Source: Acidobacteriota bacterium (lineage in GTDB: Bacteria > Acidobacteriota > Blastocatellia > Pyrinomonadales > Pyrinomonadaceae). From it: a stretch of 64,000 bases of DNA. Under the pieces are notes generated by a model that ran no database searches, was not told the origin of the DNA, and saw only the letters and a program-made list of their open reading frames with translations. Made by a program: the position numbers and the translations under genes. The stretch is from positions 1,054,001 to 1,118,000 of the forward strand of contig JAHBSI010000001.1 of the NCBI GenBank assembly GCA_019639195.1, read 5' to 3'. Shown here one piece after another: positions 46,971 to 56,042 of the stretch (positions are counted from its first letter, which is position 1; each line of letters starts with the position of its first letter).

Positions 46971-48200
46971 TTAAGTCAGAGTTTTGTGGTAAAGCCGGCG
47001 GTATCTTTCGCCGCCGACGGTTTTGAGGTCGAATTCGCGACGGGCAGTCTCGCGGCATCGGTCGGAGACATCGCCGAGGTTCGAGACCCCGTCGAGGGCC
47101 TTTTGGTAGCTCGCCGGGCTGAAGTCATCGAGCAGGACGCCGACCTTGTTCCGCTCAATAAGTTCGTCCACATCGCCGACGCCGCGATTCGCGATGATCG
47201 GCAGCCCGCAGGCAAGATACTCGGCGAGCTTTGTCGGTGACGAAGACTGTTTCGAATAGCACGCCTTTATAAAAGAGATCGAAATGTCCGCAGCGCCAAG
47301 ATATTTCGGCATCTCGTGCGGTGCGACCGTCTCAACGAGGCAGTCCGCGTCCGCGAAACCACGCGTCTTCAAGGCGTCGGCTATCTTTTCTTTATCCCGC
47401 TGCGTCAGGATCATCGCGAATACGTTCGGGTCCCGCATCTTCGCCGTCGCAAAAAGATCGAGCATCTCATCAGTAAGATACCAGCCGCCGAATGAGCCCG
47501 CATATACGATCACGGTCCGGTTCTCGACGCCCAGCTCTTTACGCGTTGCCGCTCGCGAGTTCGCGTCCGCCGCGGCGAACCGCTCGATATCCACACAGCA
47601 AGGGATGACCTCGACCGGGCGGCCTTGTTTATCGAGGCCGGTGTCGCGTGACGCCGGGAACAGTATATCGCGGGCCTTTTCCGTAAGCACGACAAAGGCG
47701 TCGGATTCGCGGAGCAGCCAGCGTTCGACGCGTTTTGCGGCACGGTATAACCAGCCGTTCTCCGGCCAGCGGCCCGCGTCCGTGTATTCCTCCGGGAAAA
47801 AGCCGCGAATGTCGAAGATGATCTTCGGTTTGTGGCGTGAGAATTTGCGTGCGAGCGCGCCCATCAGTCCTGGCAAGTGGACACGGCAATGCAGCACGTC
47901 AAAACGCTCTTTTGCGATCAGACGCCGGACGCGCCACGCTCCGGCGAGCGTGTCCCAGGCGGTCGCAGGTGCGCTCGGGCGTTTGTGATAGGCGAGGCAT
48001 TGCCATTTAATGCCCTCGGCCGCAAGGCTTGCCCTTTTTTCGGCGATCTCGGCCGGCGTCCACTTCTGCCTGAGGTCCGGCTCGAACGTCAGCAGCGAGA
48101 GCTCAACGCCGCCCTTGCCGATCTCACGCAGATACGGCAGCACCTGAGTCTGCACAAGCGGCTCCCGCAACCCGAAATAACAAATATAGAGAGCACGCAC
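46971..48200 (-). CDS. Glycosyltransferase family 4
   Basis: This 409-residue GT-B transferase has the acceptor half 'ALYICYFGLREPLVQTQVLPYL' and 'FDVLHCRVHLPGLMGALA', and the donor half 'VIVYAGSFGGWYLTDEML', 'ADISISFIKACYSKQSSSPTKLAEYLACGLPII'. The GTG at 48200 is chosen; TTG at 48203 is equally placed. A gap of 145 bases separates it from the unknown gene downstream; no convincing promoter was seen in it. Confidence 0.88.
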   Translation of the reverse strand: MRALYICYFGLREPLVQTQVLPYLREIGKGGVELSLLTFEPDLRQKWTPAEIAEKRASLAAEGIKWQCLAYHKRPSAPATAWDTLAGAWRVRRLIAKERFDVLHCRVHLPGLMGALARKFSRHKPKIIFDIRGFFPEEYTDAGRWPENGWLYRAAKRVERWLLRESDAFVVLTEKARDILFPASRDTGLDKQGRPVEVIPCCVDIERFAAADANSRAATRKELGVENRTVIVYAGSFGGWYLTDEMLDLFATAKMRDPNVFAMILTQRDKEKIADALKTRGFADADCLVETVAPHEMPKYLGAADISISFIKACYSKQSSSPTKLAEYLACGLPIIANRGVGDVDELIERNKVGVLLDDFSPASYQKALDGVSNLGDVSDRCRETARREFDLKTVGGERYRRLYHKTLT

Positions 48201-48217
48201 CAAAATGGGTCAACTCC

Positions 48218-48982
48218 TTAATGAAATCGGGCAATCAGTATTGCCCGATAGCTTCCCTTACGCGTTAATTTTCTCGGCATGACGGGAAGAAGTATGCCGA
48301 AGAGCAAATTCAAGAATAGATAGCCGATCTTCGACCGTATCGAACACCACCGCAACATCCTTGTAACCCGGATATTTTCTGAATATAGGACAGAAGACCG
48401 CACTTCAAATCCATTAGCCCTTGCTTTGGTCGCTATAAGATTCAAAACAGATTCGATCTGTGGGTACGGTTGCCGAAGATGCTCTTCGAGCCATTCCGGA
48501 ATAGAATGATGTCTCGCCTGAAGGTCGATGAAATATTGTTCATCAAGTTCTCGAGAATGACCGTCAAACGGGAATGCTATCACGACGCCGCTTCTTACGA
48601 CCCTTACCAATTCGCTTACTGCTGCCGTTCTTAGATTCTCCGGCAAGTGCTCGAGAACATCTATTGAAACAGCCCAATCAAATGAGTCATCTTGCAAAGG
48701 GAGGCGAAGAATACTTCCGGTAACGAATCGTCCAACATTTTGCGGTGACGTTGGACGGGCTATGTCCACCCCAAGGACCTGTCCCCGAAAAAAATAGTTA
48801 GCAAACAGGTTTTCTCCGCAGCCTGCATCGAGCAATGATCTCTCGGAATCAAGCACGTCTTGAACGACGTGAGCTACGTCCTCGTTCCTGACACGCACGT
48901 CCCATGACCATCGAGTGAGAAGGTTGCGAATCGTCTTTGTGATATTCATCTTGAACACTGAATACGAACAACTATCCGGCAT
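48218..48982 (-). CDS. Class I SAM-dependent methyltransferase
   Basis: This 254-residue methyltransferase has 'SERSLLDAGCGENLFANYFFRG' for SAM binding, then 'DSFDWAVSIDVLEHLPENLR' and 'VRVVRSGVVIAFPFDGHSRE'. A hydrophobic C-terminal stretch ('IGYLFLNLLFGILLPVM') may attach it to the membrane. The start at ATG 48982 overlaps the GT2 gene by 11 bases; ATG 48949 is an alternative. Confidence 0.82.
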   Translation of the reverse strand: MPDSCSYSVFKMNITKTIRNLLTRWSWDVRVRNEDVAHVVQDVLDSERSLLDAGCGENLFANYFFRGQVLGVDIARPTSPQNVGRFVTGSILRLPLQDDSFDWAVSIDVLEHLPENLRTAAVSELVRVVRSGVVIAFPFDGHSRELDEQYFIDLQARHHSIPEWLEEHLRQPYPQIESVLNLIATKARANGFEVRSSVLYSENIRVTRMLRWCSIRSKIGYLFLNLLFGILLPVMPRKLTRKGSYRAILIARFH

Positions 48983-49865
48983 TTTCGCGTCCCACGCGCT
49001 GGCGTCGTCTTAATGGAAATTTCAAGAAATAGCCTAGGTTCGACGGCCGCTGCCAAATGCTCTTTGCCGCGTTCTTCAAAAAGCCGCCATAATCGCCCGC
49101 CTGAAAATACGACCCCGAAAGCACCGAATAAAGCTTCCCGTAACACTCGGCCTTTATCGGTTCAAGCCCCTTGTCCTCGGCAAACGCCTTTTTATATCCG
49201 AGGAGCATATCGTGTTCCATCGCGCGGATATTGCCGTGCATATTTGTGCCATGCTGTCTGTATAGAACGTGAGGGTCGGCAACCAATCCAACCTTGTATT
49301 TCGAGGCCACGCGGTAGGAGAAGTCCCAATCGGCCGCGGTCGTTTGCCTGCGATCAAAGCCGCCAACTTCCTCGAACACCGTTTTTGGCGTAACAGCCGT
49401 GCTTCCCGCCCCCAACACGACTCCACGATCAAATCTAAGAAACTCAGTTGCGACCCAGCCTTCCATTCCTTCTTCACTTTGGCTGAGTTCGTGATCATCC
49501 TTGTCGATATAGATCATGGGACAATGGACGAGGCCGACCTCGGTATCAGAATCAAATATACGCATCTGCTTCTCGAGTTTCTCCGGGAGCCAGATGTCAT
49601 CTGCATCGAGGAAGGCAACGTATTCACCTGTTGAGGCGGCGACGCCGTTATTCCTTGCCATCGACACGCCCTGATTCTTCTGCTCAATGACCTTTATTCG
49701 GTCGCCAAACTGCCTTAGTACGTCGAGCGATCCATCGCTTGAGCCGTCATCAACGACAATTATCTCCGTATTCGAGTAGGTCTGACCGAGCACGCTGTCG
49801 ATCGCCTTTCCGACATACGAAGCGTAGTTGTAATTTGGGATGATCACACTTACGAGCGGTCTCAT
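48972..49865 (-). CDS. Glycosyltransferase family 2
   Basis: This 297-residue inverting GT-A transferase has 'VSVIIPNYNYASYVGKAIDSVLGQTYSNTEIIVVDDGSSDGS' in pattern at the N-terminus (nucleotide-binding DDGSSDGS) and the metal motif 'VAFLDADDIWLPEKLE'. 'TAADWDFSYRVA' supplies the likely catalytic acid (xDW motif). It adds one sugar to the glycan repeat. Its ATG overlaps the upstream methyltransferase stop (ATGA). Confidence 0.9.
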   Translation of the reverse strand: MRPLVSVIIPNYNYASYVGKAIDSVLGQTYSNTEIIVVDDGSSDGSLDVLRQFGDRIKVIEQKNQGVSMARNNGVAASTGEYVAFLDADDIWLPEKLEKQMRIFDSDTEVGLVHCPMIYIDKDDHELSQSEEGMEGWVATEFLRFDRGVVLGAGSTAVTPKTVFEEVGGFDRRQTTAADWDFSYRVASKYKVGLVADPHVLYRQHGTNMHGNIRAMEHDMLLGYKKAFAEDKGLEPIKAECYGKLYSVLSGSYFQAGDYGGFLKNAAKSIWQRPSNLGYFLKFPLRRRQRVGRENAG

Positions 49866-50644
49866 TTTTTATGGCAAATGGCCACCTGAACCGGGGCTCG
49901 ATCGACGGACTCCTGCGAGAAGATATAATCATCCACCGTCGGATAGAACGGCTTTTTCCATATAGCCATGCTGAGGCTCTCGCGAAGCCCAAGCGGCATC
50001 TTGTTCATCACCTTCCACGCAAAGAGAAGGGACTGCGTTGACAGCGTCTTCGGCAGCCGTATCTGATCGTGATAGAACGGCGGTATTCGGATCGACGGGT
50101 CAAGCGACTGCCCCAAATGCATATCGATCTCGAAACAGGCATCCAACTCGCGCCTGAGTTCGTCAGGCAAATATTCGAAGATATGAAAGGGGTTCGATGG
50201 CTTGCCGTTGACCGGCCGAGTGTATCTTGCGTTCGGTGTGGAAAGTATCAGCCGGCCTTTCGGCTTAAGGACGCGGGCAAGTTCGCGTAAGAACTGTGCA
50301 CGCTCGTGAATGTGTTCGAGAGTTTCGAACGACGTCACAACGTCAAACGTGGCGTCCGCGAACGGCAGGCCAAGGCCGTCGCCCAACAGAACCGAAGCAT
50401 TTCCGGAACACTCCGCCCGAGCTTCTCGTGCCGCCTCCATATCCACATCAACGCCGACGATCGACCTCGCTTTCGCTTTCAGAAGACCGATGCCGTAGCC
50501 CGTGCCGCACGCGATGTCCAGAACCGTCTTGCCCTCAACGTGCGGCTCGGCAAAGACGTATCTCGCCGCGTGCTCTCCCCAATATGGGGAGAGACTGCCG
50601 GCGTCAATAACATTTGCACCCTGAAATCGCTCAGCAACTGCCAT
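49862..50644 (-). CDS. Class I SAM-dependent methyltransferase
   Basis: This 260-residue methyltransferase has 'GKTVLDIACGTGYGIGLLKAKA' (SAM motif I), 'VDVDMEAAREA', 'ATFDVVTSFETLEHIHE' and 'VLKPKGRLILSTPNARYT'. UbiE/Methyltransf_11 type. It sits directly after the flippase gene (38 bases) and overlaps the GT2 gene by four bases, so it belongs to the same operon. Confidence 0.87.
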   Translation of the reverse strand: MAVAERFQGANVIDAGSLSPYWGEHAARYVFAEPHVEGKTVLDIACGTGYGIGLLKAKARSIVGVDVDMEAAREARAECSGNASVLLGDGLGLPFADATFDVVTSFETLEHIHERAQFLRELARVLKPKGRLILSTPNARYTRPVNGKPSNPFHIFEYLPDELRRELDACFEIDMHLGQSLDPSIRIPPFYHDQIRLPKTLSTQSLLFAWKVMNKMPLGLRESLSMAIWKKPFYPTVDDYIFSQESVDRAPVQVAICHKK

Positions 50645-50682
50645 CTATGATCTAAAAGTATGTTTGATGATAATGAACGAGC

Positions 50683-52191
50683 CTAACGAGTCGGGCTTCG
50701 CTGGAATTTGCAAACAAGCATCTCTAGTCTACCCCGAATGAAGAGTTGCTCGTCAGCCATCAGCACCCAACTCCAAATAACCCACGCATAAACGATACCG
50801 CAAAGAGCAACGACCGCGAGCGTAATGGTCGAAAATTGTTCGATATACATACAGATGACTGAAGGCACGATCATTATCGCAGCCGCCGCCGGCAATCCCT
50901 TGAAGGTTGCCGCAAGCAGCTTTACACCCGCAACCTTTCGAGCGATCAGAAACTGACAGGATGCATCGACCACCATCATAATGCTCCACGAAAGGGCCGC
51001 CCCCAGGATATGCAGCTTCCACGTCAGCAGAGCCGCGAGGCCAATGTACGGGATCATTTCGGCGATGTAGAGCTTAGCAAAGATGTCCGCACGCCCGGCG
51101 GCCATGATCGTCGAGTGAGGCAGGAATGCAGGAATGCACAACGCCATTCCCGGCAGCAGAACGTAAAACGGCAGCGAACTCTCGCGTCCGAAATCCTTGC
51201 CCGCCCATATCGTAAAAAATGGCTCCGCGACCACGGCAAGAACCGTTAGAGCGGGGATCACCAAAATGATGTTGAATCGTAACCCGCGATCAAATAGATT
51301 CTGCCGAGCGTCGTTCTTTTCAGTTCCTTGCAGCTGCGAAAATGCCGGGATCAACGATTGCACCATCGACTTTCCGAAGACGATGAGCATAGAGGCGACA
51401 GTGAATGCCACGCTGTAATATGCGAGAGCCTCGACCGTGACAAATGCAGGCAGAACGAGCTTTTCGAGGTTCAGAACGGTCAAGGCTGCCAGCGTAGCGA
51501 TGGCCAATGCGGTGCCAAATTTTAGGAGTGGGCGGATGACGGTGCGGTCGAGCGAGAGGTCCCAGAGGTTTGGGAGGAGGCGGCCGGAGACGTAGATGTG
51601 GCCGAAGAGCGTGAGCAGGCTCGCGACAAAGAGTACGACGACGGCGCCGAGGATGCCGCCGCCGAGGTAGATCACGATCGGAGTTGCGGCGATGCCCAGA
51701 ATGCGAAATCCCGAGGTGACGAATGTGTTCAGATCCATACGCAGTCGGTCGAGCTGCGGCGTGTTGAAGATCTGATTCAGAAAATTCAGTACGAAAGTAA
51801 AGGCCGCCACCCTGAGGGCAAGCGTCGCCTCGCCAAGCAGGTGTTCGGGCACGTTAAAGAGCGTCACGATCCAGCCGGCAAGTGCGAATATCGCGATCGC
51901 GAACGGCACAGAAAGCAGCAGCGAGAGTGCGGCGGCCGTGCGTACCGTACGCGCCTCTTTTTCCGCATCGCCGGCCGCATACGCCTCGGACCCGAACTTC
52001 GTCGATGCAATTCCCATCCCAAGATCAGCGAAGCCCAGATACATCGGTATCAAGCTGACGAGGATCAGCACGCCATAGCCTTCGGCCCCAAGCAGCCGTA
52101 TCGTGAAAGGCGTCGCCACGAGCGAGACCGCAAGCGGCGCAACTTGGCCCGCAAGCGTCCAAAGGCTACCCTTTACGACCTTCGTCGTCAT
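50683..52191 (-). CDS. Wzx-type polysaccharide flippase
   Basis: This is a 502-residue MATE/MOP-superfamily membrane protein with 12-14 hydrophobic segments; 'SLWTLAGQVAPLAVSLVATPFTIRLLGAEGYG' in pattern at the N-terminus is typical of oligosaccharide flippases. It moves undecaprenyl-linked repeat units to the periplasm for the ligase/polymerase at the end of the locus. The start is placed at ATG 52191 next to helix 1. The frame stays open to a GTG at 52371 and the extra residues have coding-like composition, so a GTG near 52257 or 52371 is possible. First gene of the main operon. Confidence 0.88.
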   Translation of the reverse strand: MTTKVVKGSLWTLAGQVAPLAVSLVATPFTIRLLGAEGYGVLILVSLIPMYLGFADLGMGIASTKFGSEAYAAGDAEKEARTVRTAAALSLLLSVPFAIAIFALAGWIVTLFNVPEHLLGEATLALRVAAFTFVLNFLNQIFNTPQLDRLRMDLNTFVTSGFRILGIAATPIVIYLGGGILGAVVVLFVASLLTLFGHIYVSGRLLPNLWDLSLDRTVIRPLLKFGTALAIATLAALTVLNLEKLVLPAFVTVEALAYYSVAFTVASMLIVFGKSMVQSLIPAFSQLQGTEKNDARQNLFDRGLRFNIILVIPALTVLAVVAEPFFTIWAGKDFGRESSLPFYVLLPGMALCIPAFLPHSTIMAAGRADIFAKLYIAEMIPYIGLAALLTWKLHILGAALSWSIMMVVDASCQFLIARKVAGVKLLAATFKGLPAAAAIMIVPSVICMYIEQFSTITLAVVALCGIVYAWVIWSWVLMADEQLFIRGRLEMLVCKFQRSPTR

Positions 52192-52465
52192 CCCGGCCGT
52201 CGATGGCGGTGTGTTCGCCGGACGCGCCGCGGCATCCTCGCTCTGCGATTCGATCACCGCCGAAGCGTCTTCGCCGCCGGGTGTTATTGGGTTCGAAGCT
52301 GCGATGTTCTTAATGTCCTTTTGTGCCGAGAGTAGAATGCGTCGGGCGTGAGGCCGCGGCCTGCGGTCCACGCTCCTCGGGGCCGCTCGCTTTTGAAATG
52401 AGTTTATTATTCGCGTTAAACGCTGTCAATATCGGCCTAAGCCCGCGTTTTATATGAGACAACTG

Positions 52466-52876
52466 CAAAGACGCGCAAAGGGCTGAGTAGCCACGAATGC
52501 ACGAATCCCACTCGTGTTTGGGGCTTTCACTCTGCGTTGCGGAAGCCCGCACGGCAGCAAGGGCATCGCCTGTATTAGGGCACCTTCTCAGTTGCGGAAG
52601 CCCGCACGCCAGTAAGGGCATCGCGTGGTGACGCCGAACCTGTTGAGCTCCGTAGGAGCGAGATGTTCATAGCACCGCGGAGCCTCCATTCCCGGAGCTC
52701 CGTAGGAGCGACATGTCTAATTTTGAATCACGCCTTTATAAGAAGGAACCGCAAAGACCGCAAAGAAAAGCTCGCAAAGGCCGCAAAGGGTTGAATTGCA
52801 GCCGTTGTGCCGAAATAAGGAATAAGCAAAAAGGGAAAAATTGAGCCACGAATGCACGAATCTCGAATGCACTAAT
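52466..52876. repeat. Repeat-rich intergenic region (three repeat families)
   Basis: No gene is recognised in this gap. It holds: 'GTTGCGGAAGCCCGCAC' plus 'AAGGGCATCGC' twice (52536-52569 and 52591-52624); the hairpin unit GAGCTCCGTAGGAGCGA twice (52645-52666 and 52695-52716, stem GCTCC-GTA-GGAGC); 'CCGCAAAG' blocks (52748-52790); and 'CCACGAATGCACGAAT' at 52491 and 52846. The first and last also occur at 27.7-28.2 kb. Confidence 0.85.
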
Positions 52877-52885
52877 GCCGGGCCG

Positions 52886-54010
52886 CTAGCGGAAGAAGCT
52901 GCGGACGGCGTCGATTATTCGGGTTTGGGTCGCGGCATCCATTTCGGTGTGGATCGGCAGCGAGATGACCTCGGTGCAGAGGCGGTCCGCGACGGGCAGT
53001 TCGAGATCGGGCGGCACGAGGCCTTTGAACGCGTTCTGCTGCTGCAGAGGCACGGGATAGTAGATCATCGCGGGCACTTCGAGTGACGCGAGATGATCGC
53101 GGAGGCGGTCGCGGCTGCCGTCGAGCACACGCAGCGTGTATTGATGAAAGACGTGTGTCGAATGCGACGCACGCACCGGCGTTGCAAGCTCTGAAAGTTC
53201 CGCAAACGCCGCGTCGTACGCGTCCGCAACGCTGCGTCGAGCGTCGCAGTATTCGTCCAGATGCCGCAGCTTGATGTCGAGTATCGCGGCCTGTATCGAA
53301 TCGAGCCGTGAGTTTACGCCGACGCGCTCGTGATAATAACGCTCGGCCTGGCCGTGATTGGCGATCGAACGGATCATCGCCGCAAGTTCGTCGTCATTCG
53401 TGAACATCGCACCGCCATCGCCGTAACAGCCGAGATTCTTCGACGGGAAGAACGACGTGCAGCCGACACGGCCAAGCGTGCCGGTCTTCTGATGGCGGCC
53501 GTCGCGGAAAATGTAGTCAGCTCCGATGGATTGTGCGGCGTCCTCGATCACAGCGATGCCGCGTTCGCCGGCGATCTTCATTATCGGCTTCATATCGCAG
53601 CTCTGGCCGAAAAGATGCACGGGCACAACGGCCTTTGTCTTCGCCGTGATCGCACGTTCAAAGATCTCCGGCGTCATCAGGAACGTCTCCGGATCGACAT
53701 CGACCATCACCGGCGTGAGCCGCAAAAGGGCAATGACCTCAGCCGTCGCAAGGAACGTAAAAGACGGCACGATCACTTCGTCGCCGGGTTCAAAGCCGAG
53801 GGCCATCATCGCTATCTGAAGTGCGTCCGTGCCGTTCGCACACGGTACCACGTGGCCGACGCCAAGATACGATTCGAGCGATGCCTGAAAACGCGAAACG
53901 GCCGGACCGTTGATGAACGCCGCAGACTCGAGCACTTCGACAACCGCCGCATCAACTTCCGCCTTGATCTTTGAATACTGACCTTTGAGGTCAACCATTT
54001 GGATCGACAT
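52886..54010 (-). CDS. DegT/DnrJ/EryC1/StrS-family aminotransferase
   Basis: This 374-residue PLP enzyme transaminates a keto nucleotide sugar. 'NGTDALQIAMMALGFEPGDEVIVPSFTF' in pattern anchors PLP phosphate; 'VIEDAAQSIGADY' carries the cofactor Asp; the Schiff-base lysine lies in 'TSFFPSKNLGCYGDGGAM'. 'GVNSRLDSIQAAILDIKL' is also typical. It supplies an amino sugar to the surface glycan. It is separated from the flippase by a repeat-filled gap and so may be its own transcript. Confidence 0.93.
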   Translation of the reverse strand: MSIQMVDLKGQYSKIKAEVDAAVVEVLESAAFINGPAVSRFQASLESYLGVGHVVPCANGTDALQIAMMALGFEPGDEVIVPSFTFLATAEVIALLRLTPVMVDVDPETFLMTPEIFERAITAKTKAVVPVHLFGQSCDMKPIMKIAGERGIAVIEDAAQSIGADYIFRDGRHQKTGTLGRVGCTSFFPSKNLGCYGDGGAMFTNDDELAAMIRSIANHGQAERYYHERVGVNSRLDSIQAAILDIKLRHLDEYCDARRSVADAYDAAFAELSELATPVRASHSTHVFHQYTLRVLDGSRDRLRDHLASLEVPAMIYYPVPLQQQNAFKGLVPPDLELPVADRLCTEVISLPIHTEMDAATQTRIIDAVRSFFR

Positions 54011-54021
54011 AACTTTCGATA

Positions 54022-54789
54022 TTAGGACGCGTAAACCTCTTGGGCCGCATCCTTTATGAACTCGATCATCTGCCTGTACGGCCCCGGCCCATAGCTGATC
54101 CGTGAGACGCCAAGCGATGCAAGCTCCGAATTAGACGGCGTATCGGCCATCCGAAGAATGTTCAGCGGAAGCTCCAGCTCCTCAACGACCTGCTTGATGT
54201 AGTCGGGCTTCCGCAGGCCGGGAGTGAAAAATCCGTCGGCACCGCCGGCCTTGTACGCGGCGGCACGCTCGATCGCTTCGGCGACGTGCGTTTCGCCGTA
54301 GTCGGCAAGGTTCTTGAGGAAAATGTCGGTGCGGGCGTTGATGAAAAGCGGAACGCCTGCTTTGTCCGACGCCTCACGGACGGCCTCGATACGTTTCTGC
54401 TGCTCTGTGATCGAATAAAGCCCGGTGCCGCCGACCACCTGATCTTCAAAATTGACACCGATCGCACCTGCGTCGATCACGCGGCGAATGTTATCGGCAA
54501 GCTCGGCATTGTCGGCAGTGTATCCGCCTTCGAAATCGATCGTTACCGGGAGATCGACGGTCGCAATGATGCGTTCGAGGTTGGCAATGGCCGCGTCGAG
54601 CGAGAGTTTCTCGCCGTCGGCAAAACCATCCGCAGCGGCGACAGACCAACTGCCTGTTGCGATAGCCTTCGCACCGGATTCGGCGACGGCGGCGGCCGTT
54701 CCGGCATCCCAGATGTTGAATAGGATGAGCGGTTCACCCTTAATATGACGCCTCGCAAAGGCCTTGGCCTTTTCATTCTGTGTCGGCAT
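54022..54789 (-). CDS. Isocitrate lyase/PEP mutase superfamily protein
   Basis: This 255-residue (beta/alpha)8 enzyme has 'LILFNIWDAGTAAAVAESGAKAIATGSWS' pattern, 'LPVTIDFEGGYTAD' and 'AGAIGVNFEDQ' (Mg-binding Asp/Glu), and 'INARTDIFL'. It falls in the group annotated as oxaloacetate decarboxylase or 2-methylisocitrate-lyase-like, but the true lyase 'KKCGH' loop is absent, so the reaction is uncertain. It is 11 bases upstream of the aminotransferase gene on the same strand. Confidence 0.85.
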   Translation of the reverse strand: MPTQNEKAKAFARRHIKGEPLILFNIWDAGTAAAVAESGAKAIATGSWSVAAADGFADGEKLSLDAAIANLERIIATVDLPVTIDFEGGYTADNAELADNIRRVIDAGAIGVNFEDQVVGGTGLYSITEQQKRIEAVREASDKAGVPLFINARTDIFLKNLADYGETHVAEAIERAAAYKAGGADGFFTPGLRKPDYIKQVVEELELPLNILRMADTPSNSELASLGVSRISYGPGPYRQMIEFIKDAAQEVYAS

Positions 54790-54813
54790 TTACTTAAGCA
54801 CGGTCAAAACAGC

Positions 54814-54844
54814 TTGCAGCTACGAATGGAAACGTAAGCTGCAA
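54814..54844. repeat. Hairpin upstream of the PEP mutase-like gene
   Basis: TTGCAGCT (54814-54821) and AGCTGCAA (54837-54844) form a perfect 8-bp stem, with ACG/CGT pairing further inside. No T-run. The rest of the gap 54790-55021 holds no gene apart from the terminator at 54907. Confidence 0.45.
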
Positions 54845-54906
54845 TAGCTGGAATTTGAACATCAACACACTTATAATGACGGAGAAGACAACCGAAACAA
54901 AAACCC

Positions 54907-54929
54907 AAAAGGCATCTTTCCATGCCTTT
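54907..54929 (-). terminator. Terminator at the left end of the module region
   Basis: AAAGGCAT (54908-54915) pairs with ATGCCTTT (54922-54929) around a 6-base loop. On the minus strand it is followed by TGGGTTTTTG. It probably ends the ArsR-VOC transcript. Confidence 0.65.
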
Positions 54930-55021
54930 CCGGCCGTGGCCGTTCACGTCATGAAACGGCGGGCTCGTAAGACCTGCCTATTTAAGATGTTGCGAGAAAA
55001 ATGCCGATGTGTCCTCGACCA

Positions 55022-55160
55022 TCAACCTGTCACTTTTTCGTTCATACCTCTTACTAAGAGCCAGAGGCAGGTGCCGATCTCGCCGAAAGCAGCGGGCTTC
55101 TACGCGATATTTGAAACCAGACTTCTGCCGTAATACCGATAAAATAATCAGAAGCAATAA
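55022..55160 (-). pseudogene. Remnant of a DUF4386 gene 3' end
   Basis: Translated on the minus strand this gives 'LFYRYYGRSLVSNIA', a TAG stop, then 'KPAAFGEIGTCLWLLVRGMNEKVTG' and TGA. The intact DUF4386 protein nearby has 'LFENYSGSLVSNIASKPAAF' and 'GEIGTCLWLLFRGINEK' at the same place. DNA identity over the shared ~88 bases is a little over 80% by eye. The 5' part is gone and one in-frame stop interrupts it. It lies just after the VOC gene. Confidence 0.85.
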
Positions 55161-55190
55161 AAGTCTTATTTTAATCCATTATAAGGTTGA

Positions 55191-55610
55191 TCAGCCCGGA
55201 TAAACCGTTCCTGCTTCGACAAAACAGAGCGGGTTTTGCCATCGGTCTTCGACATAAAACGAGCGTTCGCCCCACGGCTTGACGCTAATCTCGCCACCCG
55301 AAACGCCGTGAACATCTTCGGTTGAAAGACAATTTAACTCTCTTGCTCTTTCAAATACAGTTTCGAGGTCCTTAACCGTAAAATACAAAGCCTTTGCAGC
55401 CGGATGCGGCTGTCCGGCGGACGAAACATCAACGACTTGCAGAGTTACGCCACCGCAATCAAAGTAGCAACGCGAACCCGCCTGTCGTCTGCCTTCAAAT
55501 CCGAGTAGCGTAGAGTAAAAATCCGCCGCCGCGTCCAAATCGCCGACTTCGATATTGAGGCGAAAAAAAATCGGTTTATCTTGTTTTGTTCCATTAGAAT
55601 TTTCAGTCAT
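55191..55610 (-). CDS. VOC-family (glyoxalase/bleomycin-resistance fold) protein
   Basis: This 139-residue protein has the paired beta-alpha-beta-beta-beta fold: 'FFRLNIEVGDLDAAADFYSTLLGF' and, in the second half, 'ALYFTVKDLETVFERAREL' and 'SFYVEDRWQNPLCFVEAGT'. The C-terminal Glu and N-terminal polar positions could bind a metal. Function may be detoxification or drug binding. The start at ATG 55610 overlaps the ArsR stop as ATGA, so the pair is translationally coupled. Confidence 0.88.
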   Translation of the reverse strand: MTENSNGTKQDKPIFFRLNIEVGDLDAAADFYSTLLGFEGRRQAGSRCYFDCGGVTLQVVDVSSAGQPHPAAKALYFTVKDLETVFERARELNCLSTEDVHGVSGGEISVKPWGERSFYVEDRWQNPLCFVEAGTVYPG

Positions 55611-55933
55611 TTTGTTCCTCCAGTTCCTTCCGAAAACCACGCCAGCCAATCGCGTAACAGGTCAAAGCGTTTGTATTCGATGTAATATATTCGGTTTCGC
55701 CCGTCAGATTCCGAGCGGATCAATTTCGCATCCTCAAGCACGCGAAGATGCCGGCTCGTAGTTGCCCAACTATGCTCGAACACGCCGGCAATCGCTCCGG
55801 CGGACATCGAACCGCGTTCAAAATTTAAGGTCATCAAGATCCGCCGGCGAGCCGGATGAGCCAACGCCGAAAAAACCGCTTCGTAAGCATCCATCGTTGA
55901 TTTCGGCTCAAATTGTGTCGTTCGTGTTCGCAT
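55607..55933 (-). CDS. ArsR-family transcriptional regulator
   Basis: This 108-residue winged helix has 'AVFSALAHPARRRILMTL', 'MSAGAIAGVFEHSWATTSRHLRVLEDAKLI' (recognition helix) and 'GRNRIYYIEYKRFDLLRDWLAWF'. No metal-binding CxC pair is present, so it is of the PF12840/SdpR-like kind used in two-gene autoregulated units. It probably represses itself and the coupled VOC gene. The upstream 100 bases are AT-rich and contain 'TTAGCATA' and 'TTAGCACATAAGCTAAA' palindrome-like elements, a possible operator. Confidence 0.9.
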   Translation of the reverse strand: MRTRTTQFEPKSTMDAYEAVFSALAHPARRRILMTLNFERGSMSAGAIAGVFEHSWATTSRHLRVLEDAKLIRSESDGRNRIYYIEYKRFDLLRDWLAWFSEGTGGTK

Positions 55934-56042
55934 AAATAAATTTAGCACATAAGCTAAATAAAAAAGCAAACGACAGCAATGACATTCACTATTACTGTTA
56001 TTATGTATGATTAAATGATGTATTAACTATTTAGCATAGAAG

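Noticed and set aside
54855..55133. 92-codon plus-strand reading frame in the 54.8-55.1 kb gap
   Set aside because: It runs through a terminator hairpin and antisense to the DUF4386 remnant; no family resemblance.
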